The notes under the pieces were generated by a model that had not been told where the DNA came from, did not search any database, and worked only from the letters and a program-made list of their open reading frames with translations. This document shows positions 14,016 through 16,932 of a stretch of 16,932 nt of DNA, in pieces. Source of the DNA: Chitinophagaceae bacterium. GTDB lineage: Bacteria; Bacteroidota; Bacteroidia; Chitinophagales; Chitinophagaceae. Position numbers and translations under genes: made by a program. The stretch is from NCBI GenBank assembly GCA_025351145.1, contig JANXWM010000025.1, positions 1 to 16,932 on the forward strand. The letters run 5' to 3'. Each line of letters begins with the position of its first letter. The stretch's first letter is position 1.

Positions 14016-15539
14016 ATGGAATTTTTACAGCAATTAGGTATTAAGGCAGAAAACGAAGGTGTTTCTACCGGCAGCCAATGGATAAAAAGCACAGGTAAAA
14101 AAGTTGGCTCCTTCTCCCCTGTTGATGGCAAACTCATTGGCAGTGTAATAAGCGGCGATGGAAATAATTATGAAGAAATGATTGCAAAAGCGGGTGAAGC
14201 TTTTAAAGAATGGCGCATGTGGCCTGCACCAAAGCGCGGCGAAATTGTTCGTCAATTTGGCGATGCCCTGCGCCACTATAAAGAACCCCTTGGCAAATTG
14301 GTAAGCTACGAAATGGGCAAAAGCCTGCAGGAAGGTTTGGGCGAGGTTCAGGAAATGATCGACATCTGCGATTTCGCTGTGGGCCTTTCCCGCCAGCTAT
14401 ATGGATTAACCATGCACAGTGAAAGACCGCTGCACCGTATGTACGAACAGTGGCACCCAATGGGTATCGTGGGGATTATTTCAGCCTTTAATTTCCCGGT
14501 AGCCGTATGGAGCTGGAACACAGCCCTTGCATGGGTTTGCGGCAACGTGTGCATTTGGAAGCCAAGCGAAAAAACCCCTTTGTGTGGCATTGCATGTCAA
14601 AATATTATCGCAGAAGTTTTTGCCAAAAATAATGTGCCCGAAGGTGTAAGCTGTTTAATACAGGGCGACCGCGAAGTGGGGGAATTAATCTCAAATGATA
14701 CCAGGATTCCTTTGGTTTCTGCAACCGGTTCTACAAGAATGGGCAAAGCGCTTTCAGCCGCTGTGGCTGCAAGGTTAGGAAGATCAATTTTAGAATTAGG
14801 CGGAAATAATGCCATCATTATTTCGCAGCACGCAGATTTAGATATGTCGCTGATTGGTGCAGTGTTTGGAGCGGTGGGTACTGCCGGTCAGCGTTGTACC
14901 AGCACAAGAAGATTGATCATTCACGAATCTGTGTACAATTCTTTCAAAGAGAAATTAGTAAAGGCTTACCAGCAATTAAGCATTGGCGATCCGCTGGATT
15001 CAAAAAATCACGTGGGTCCGTTGATTGATACCGATGCTGTAAAAATGTACCTCGATTCCATCGCCAAATGCAAAGAACAGGGCGGCCATTTTGTGGTAGA
15101 AGGCGGTGTGCTGGATGGCGCAGGTTTCGAAAGCGGCTGTTATGTAAAACCCTGCATTGCCGAGGTTACGAACGACCTGGCTATTGTTCAGCACGAAACA
15201 TTTGCGCCTATTTTATATTTGATCAAATACAAAACCATAGAAGAAGCCATTGCATTGCAGAACGGCGTTCCGCAGGGTTTGTCTTCAGCCATCATGACGC
15301 TGAACCTAAGAGAATCTGAACTTTTTCTTTCTCAGGCGGGCAGCGACTGCGGTATTGCAAACGTTAATATTGGCACAAGCGGAGCTGAAATAAGCGGTGC
15401 ATTTGGCGGCGAAAAAGAAACCGGCGGTGGCCGCGAAAGTGGCAGCGATGCATGGAAAGCTTATATGCGCAGGCAAACCAACACCATTAATTATGGTTCA
15501 ACCCTGCCATTGGCGCAGGGCATACAGTTCAACTTTTAG
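14016..15539 (+). CDS. ALDH7/antiquitin-type 2-aminoadipate semialdehyde dehydrogenase
   Basis: The 507-residue NAD(P)-dependent aldehyde dehydrogenase fits the ALDH7 family, which oxidises 2-aminoadipate 6-semialdehyde to 2-aminoadipate in lysine breakdown. It has AFNFPVAVWSWNTALAWVCGN and IWKPSEKTPL (cofactor site), ILELGGNNA with the general base Glu260, GTAGQRCTSTRR with the nucleophile Cys294, HETFAPILYLIKY, and the C-terminal GTSGAEISGAFGGEKETGGG...SDAWKAYMRRQTNTINY segment that is the ALDH7 hallmark. All catalytic residues are present and the length is normal. The gene follows the DUF1338 gene by 44 bp; a weak CATCTTTG box at 13990-13997 could add an internal promoter. A strong terminator follows. 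Annotation as ALDH7 is secure; its substrate is inferred from family and neighbours. Confidence 0.93.
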   Translation: MEFLQQLGIKAENEGVSTGSQWIKSTGKKVGSFSPVDGKLIGSVISGDGNNYEEMIAKAGEAFKEWRMWPAPKRGEIVRQFGDALRHYKEPLGKLVSYEMGKSLQEGLGEVQEMIDICDFAVGLSRQLYGLTMHSERPLHRMYEQWHPMGIVGIISAFNFPVAVWSWNTALAWVCGNVCIWKPSEKTPLCGIACQNIIAEVFAKNNVPEGVSCLIQGDREVGELISNDTRIPLVSATGSTRMGKALSAAVAARLGRSILELGGNNAIIISQHADLDMSLIGAVFGAVGTAGQRCTSTRRLIIHESVYNSFKEKLVKAYQQLSIGDPLDSKNHVGPLIDTDAVKMYLDSIAKCKEQGGHFVVEGGVLDGAGFESGCYVKPCIAEVTNDLAIVQHETFAPILYLIKYKTIEEAIALQNGVPQGLSSAIMTLNLRESELFLSQAGSDCGIANVNIGTSGAEISGAFGGEKETGGGRESGSDAWKAYMRRQTNTINYGSTLPLAQGIQFNF

Positions 15540-15562
15540 TATCGTAACAATTTCATAAAATT

Positions 15563-15602
15563 ACGGTGGCATGCGGCTTTTGTTGCAGCCACCGTTTTTT
15601 TA
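15563..15602 (+). terminator. Intrinsic terminator after the ALDH gene
   Basis: ACGGTGGC (15563-15570) pairs with GCCACCGT (15588-15595), with extra pairing inside (GC/GC), and a run of seven Ts ends at 15601. It lies 24 bp after the stop codon of the dehydrogenase gene. Confidence 0.85.
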
Positions 15603-15647
15603 TTGTTATCATTTTGTAATTTTACGGGCTTTGATTTTTGTACGAAA

Positions 15648-15712
15648 TATTTTTTTGAGCCGGACTGAAGAACATAAATGAAGCTTCACTTGCGTCGCAC
15701 TCTTGTACTGAC
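15648..15712 (-). repeat. Dispersed repeat, copy 9 (minus)
   Basis: On the minus strand: perfect core at 15708-15690, then a 24-bp spacer and a tail GTCCGGCTCAAAAAAA. It faces copy 10 head to head; the two cores form an 18-bp perfect inverted repeat. Confidence 0.85.
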
Positions 15713-15742
15713 GAATACCTGTGAACCTGGGGCTGCGTAAAG

Positions 15743-15809
15743 TTCGAACGGCACAAGAGTGCGACGCAAGGGACGATCAGTAAAGGATCTATTGCCAGGC
15801 CCAAAAAAA
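15743..15809 (+). repeat. Dispersed repeat, copy 10
   Basis: TTCGAAC, core at 15751-15769 with one change (GCACAAG in place of GTACAAG), GGGACGATC, and tail ATTGCCAGGCCCAAAAAAA 23-24 bp after the core. A shortened head (GCTGCGTAAAGTTCGAAC) precedes it. It lies about 50 bp before the protease gene. Confidence 0.85.
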
Positions 15810-15859
15810 TTCAAAGCCGATATCGAAAAATAAGTATTGCACATAAGAAAAAACGATTC

Positions 15860-16932
15860 ATGCACAGAATGAAATTCATTATCCCGCTAACACTGTTGTT
15901 TGCCTCCTTTTCTGCTTTTGCTCAAAATGATTTAAAGGACTGGTATTTACGTGATCCGAAGAAAGACGGGTTTTATGGTATCAGCCTCAGTAAAACTTAT
16001 GATTTTTTAAAAGGCAAAGCTTATACCCCCGTAATTGTTGCTGTAATAGATTCCGGTGTAGATACTACGCATGAAGATCTTAAAAATATACTCTGGACCA
16101 ACCCAAAAGAAATTCCCGGCAATGGTATAGATGATGACGGTAATGGTTATATTGATGATGTGCATGGCTGGAATTTTCTTGGCAATAAAGATGGCACTAA
16201 TCTTAAAAAAGAAAACAGTGAAAGCTCCCGTGTTTACTACCGTTTCAAAGATAAATTTGAAGACAAAGAAATTGATACATCTCTATTAACCCCTGACGAA
16301 AAATGGCAATATGCAGAGTGGGTAAAAGCCGCAGCCCAAATGGATATTAGTTCCGATGAAAAAATGAATATCCAAATGCTCGACATTATTTGTAAATCAC
16401 TCAAAAGAAACGACCAGGTGATCCGTGGTGAAATGAATAAAGAGGAATACACACCTGATGAACTGGAAAAATTTGAGCCTGAAACGCAAAAAGGCAAACA
16501 GGCCAAAATGGGCTATATCACCTGTTTAAAAATGCTGGGCCTGGAAGAGGACCAAACCAATAAATCGCTGATTAATGACCTGGAAGAGTATGTGCAGGGC
16601 AAGAAAGAATCTATCAATGCGAAGAATATAAAACCGCCCGATTACAGGGCCGAAATTATAAAAGATAATTACTTCGACATTAACGACCGCTATTACGGCA
16701 ACAACGATATAATGGGCCCCGATCCCATGCATGGTACACATGTATCGGGCATTATAGCCGCACAGAGAAATAATAACATTGGTATTGATGGCATTGCAGA
16801 CCATGCACAGATTATGATGCTGCGTGCCATACCGGATGGTGACGAGTACGACAAGGATATAGCCGTTGCCATAAAATATGCAGTAGATAACGGTGCCAAA
16901 GTAATCAACATGAGTTTTGGCAAAAGCTTTTC
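15860..16932 (+). CDS. Secreted S8 (subtilisin-like) serine protease, 3' end outside window
   Basis: The first 357 codons of a subtilase are present and the frame is open to the window edge. A signal peptide (MKFIIPLTLLFASFSAFAQ after MHR; ATG 15869 is an alternative start) indicates export. The catalytic Asp64 is in VIVAVIDSGVDTTHEDL and the catalytic His291 in HGTHVSGIIAAQ. The serine block lies beyond the window, so activity cannot be fully judged. After the Asp region there is a NPKEIPGNGIDDDGNGYIDD stretch, likely calcium-binding. About 227 residues separate Asp from His, against about 32 in subtilisin; the insert is charged (many K, E, D) and helical in look, a feature of a large Bacteroidota subgroup. 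Many relatives carry a C-terminal secretion or sorting domain, which cannot be checked here. Confidence 0.92.
   Translation, partial: MHRMKFIIPLTLLFASFSAFAQNDLKDWYLRDPKKDGFYGISLSKTYDFLKGKAYTPVIVAVIDSGVDTTHEDLKNILWTNPKEIPGNGIDDDGNGYIDDVHGWNFLGNKDGTNLKKENSESSRVYYRFKDKFEDKEIDTSLLTPDEKWQYAEWVKAAAQMDISSDEKMNIQMLDIICKSLKRNDQVIRGEMNKEEYTPDELEKFEPETQKGKQAKMGYITCLKMLGLEEDQTNKSLINDLEEYVQGKKESINAKNIKPPDYRAEIIKDNYFDINDRYYGNNDIMGPDPMHGTHVSGIIAAQRNNNIGIDGIADHAQIMMLRAIPDGDEYDKDIAVAIKYAVDNGAKVINMSFGKSF

Noticed and set aside
1554..15769. CRISPR array from the recurring 19-bp core
   Set aside because: Copies are kilobases apart, in both orientations, and separated by genes, with no regular spacers or cas genes.
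15622..15804. 60-codon minus-strand frame before the protease gene
   Set aside because: It spans the two facing repeat copies and has no coding features.

Overview
The window looks like a piece of a Bacteroidota chromosome, most likely from the Chitinophagaceae/Sphingobacteriales side. The protein families and their sequence style (PPK1 with an overlapping PPX, a Tat-exported DsrE-like protein, a DUF1080 lipoprotein-like protein, a large S8 protease), the A-rich leaders without clear Shine-Dalgarno sites, and a few TAnnTTTG-type -7 boxes all fit. This placement is an inference from sequence style, not from a database search. No rRNA, tRNA or CRISPR array was seen.

Layout, left to right. Bases 1-1400 hold a cassette-like unit: a DUF2971 gene (391-1176) between two homologous, directly oriented, partly palindromic sites of about 200 bp (100-319 and 1201-1400), each ending in GTTAG. 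Then come ppk (1699-3780) and ppx (3761-4645), which overlap, and a small AT-rich secreted orphan (4743-5300). Next are panB (5726-6544) and a PLP-dependent decarboxylase (6725-8215). A bidirectional terminator separates the decarboxylase from a convergent Tat-signal DsrE-like gene (8468-9169, minus).

The right half carries a 766-residue fusion of an APH-type kinase with an ETNPPL/PHYKPL-type phospholyase (9579-11879), a DUF1080 exported protein (12052-12702, minus), a DUF1338 protein of the HglS family (13072-13971) and an ALDH7/antiquitin-type dehydrogenase (14016-15539). Together these read as a hydroxylysine/lysine degradation route: hydroxylysine is phosphorylated, phosphohydroxylysine is cleaved to 2-aminoadipate semialdehyde, the semialdehyde is oxidised to 2-aminoadipate, and after a transamination not encoded here 2-oxoadipate is converted to 2-hydroxyglutarate. 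The window ends inside a secreted S8 protease (from 15860).

Spread through the intergenic gaps are ten copies of one dispersed repeat. It has a 19-bp core (GTACAAGAGTGCGACGCAA), a head ending in GTAAAAGCCCAATAAA, and a tail GCCCGGCCAAAAAAA at a fixed 23-24 bp after the core. From ppk rightwards, every intergenic gap over about 100 bp contains at least one copy and no copy lies inside a gene's trusted reading frame. Two copies supply spurious GTG codons that would tempt a gene caller to start genes too early.
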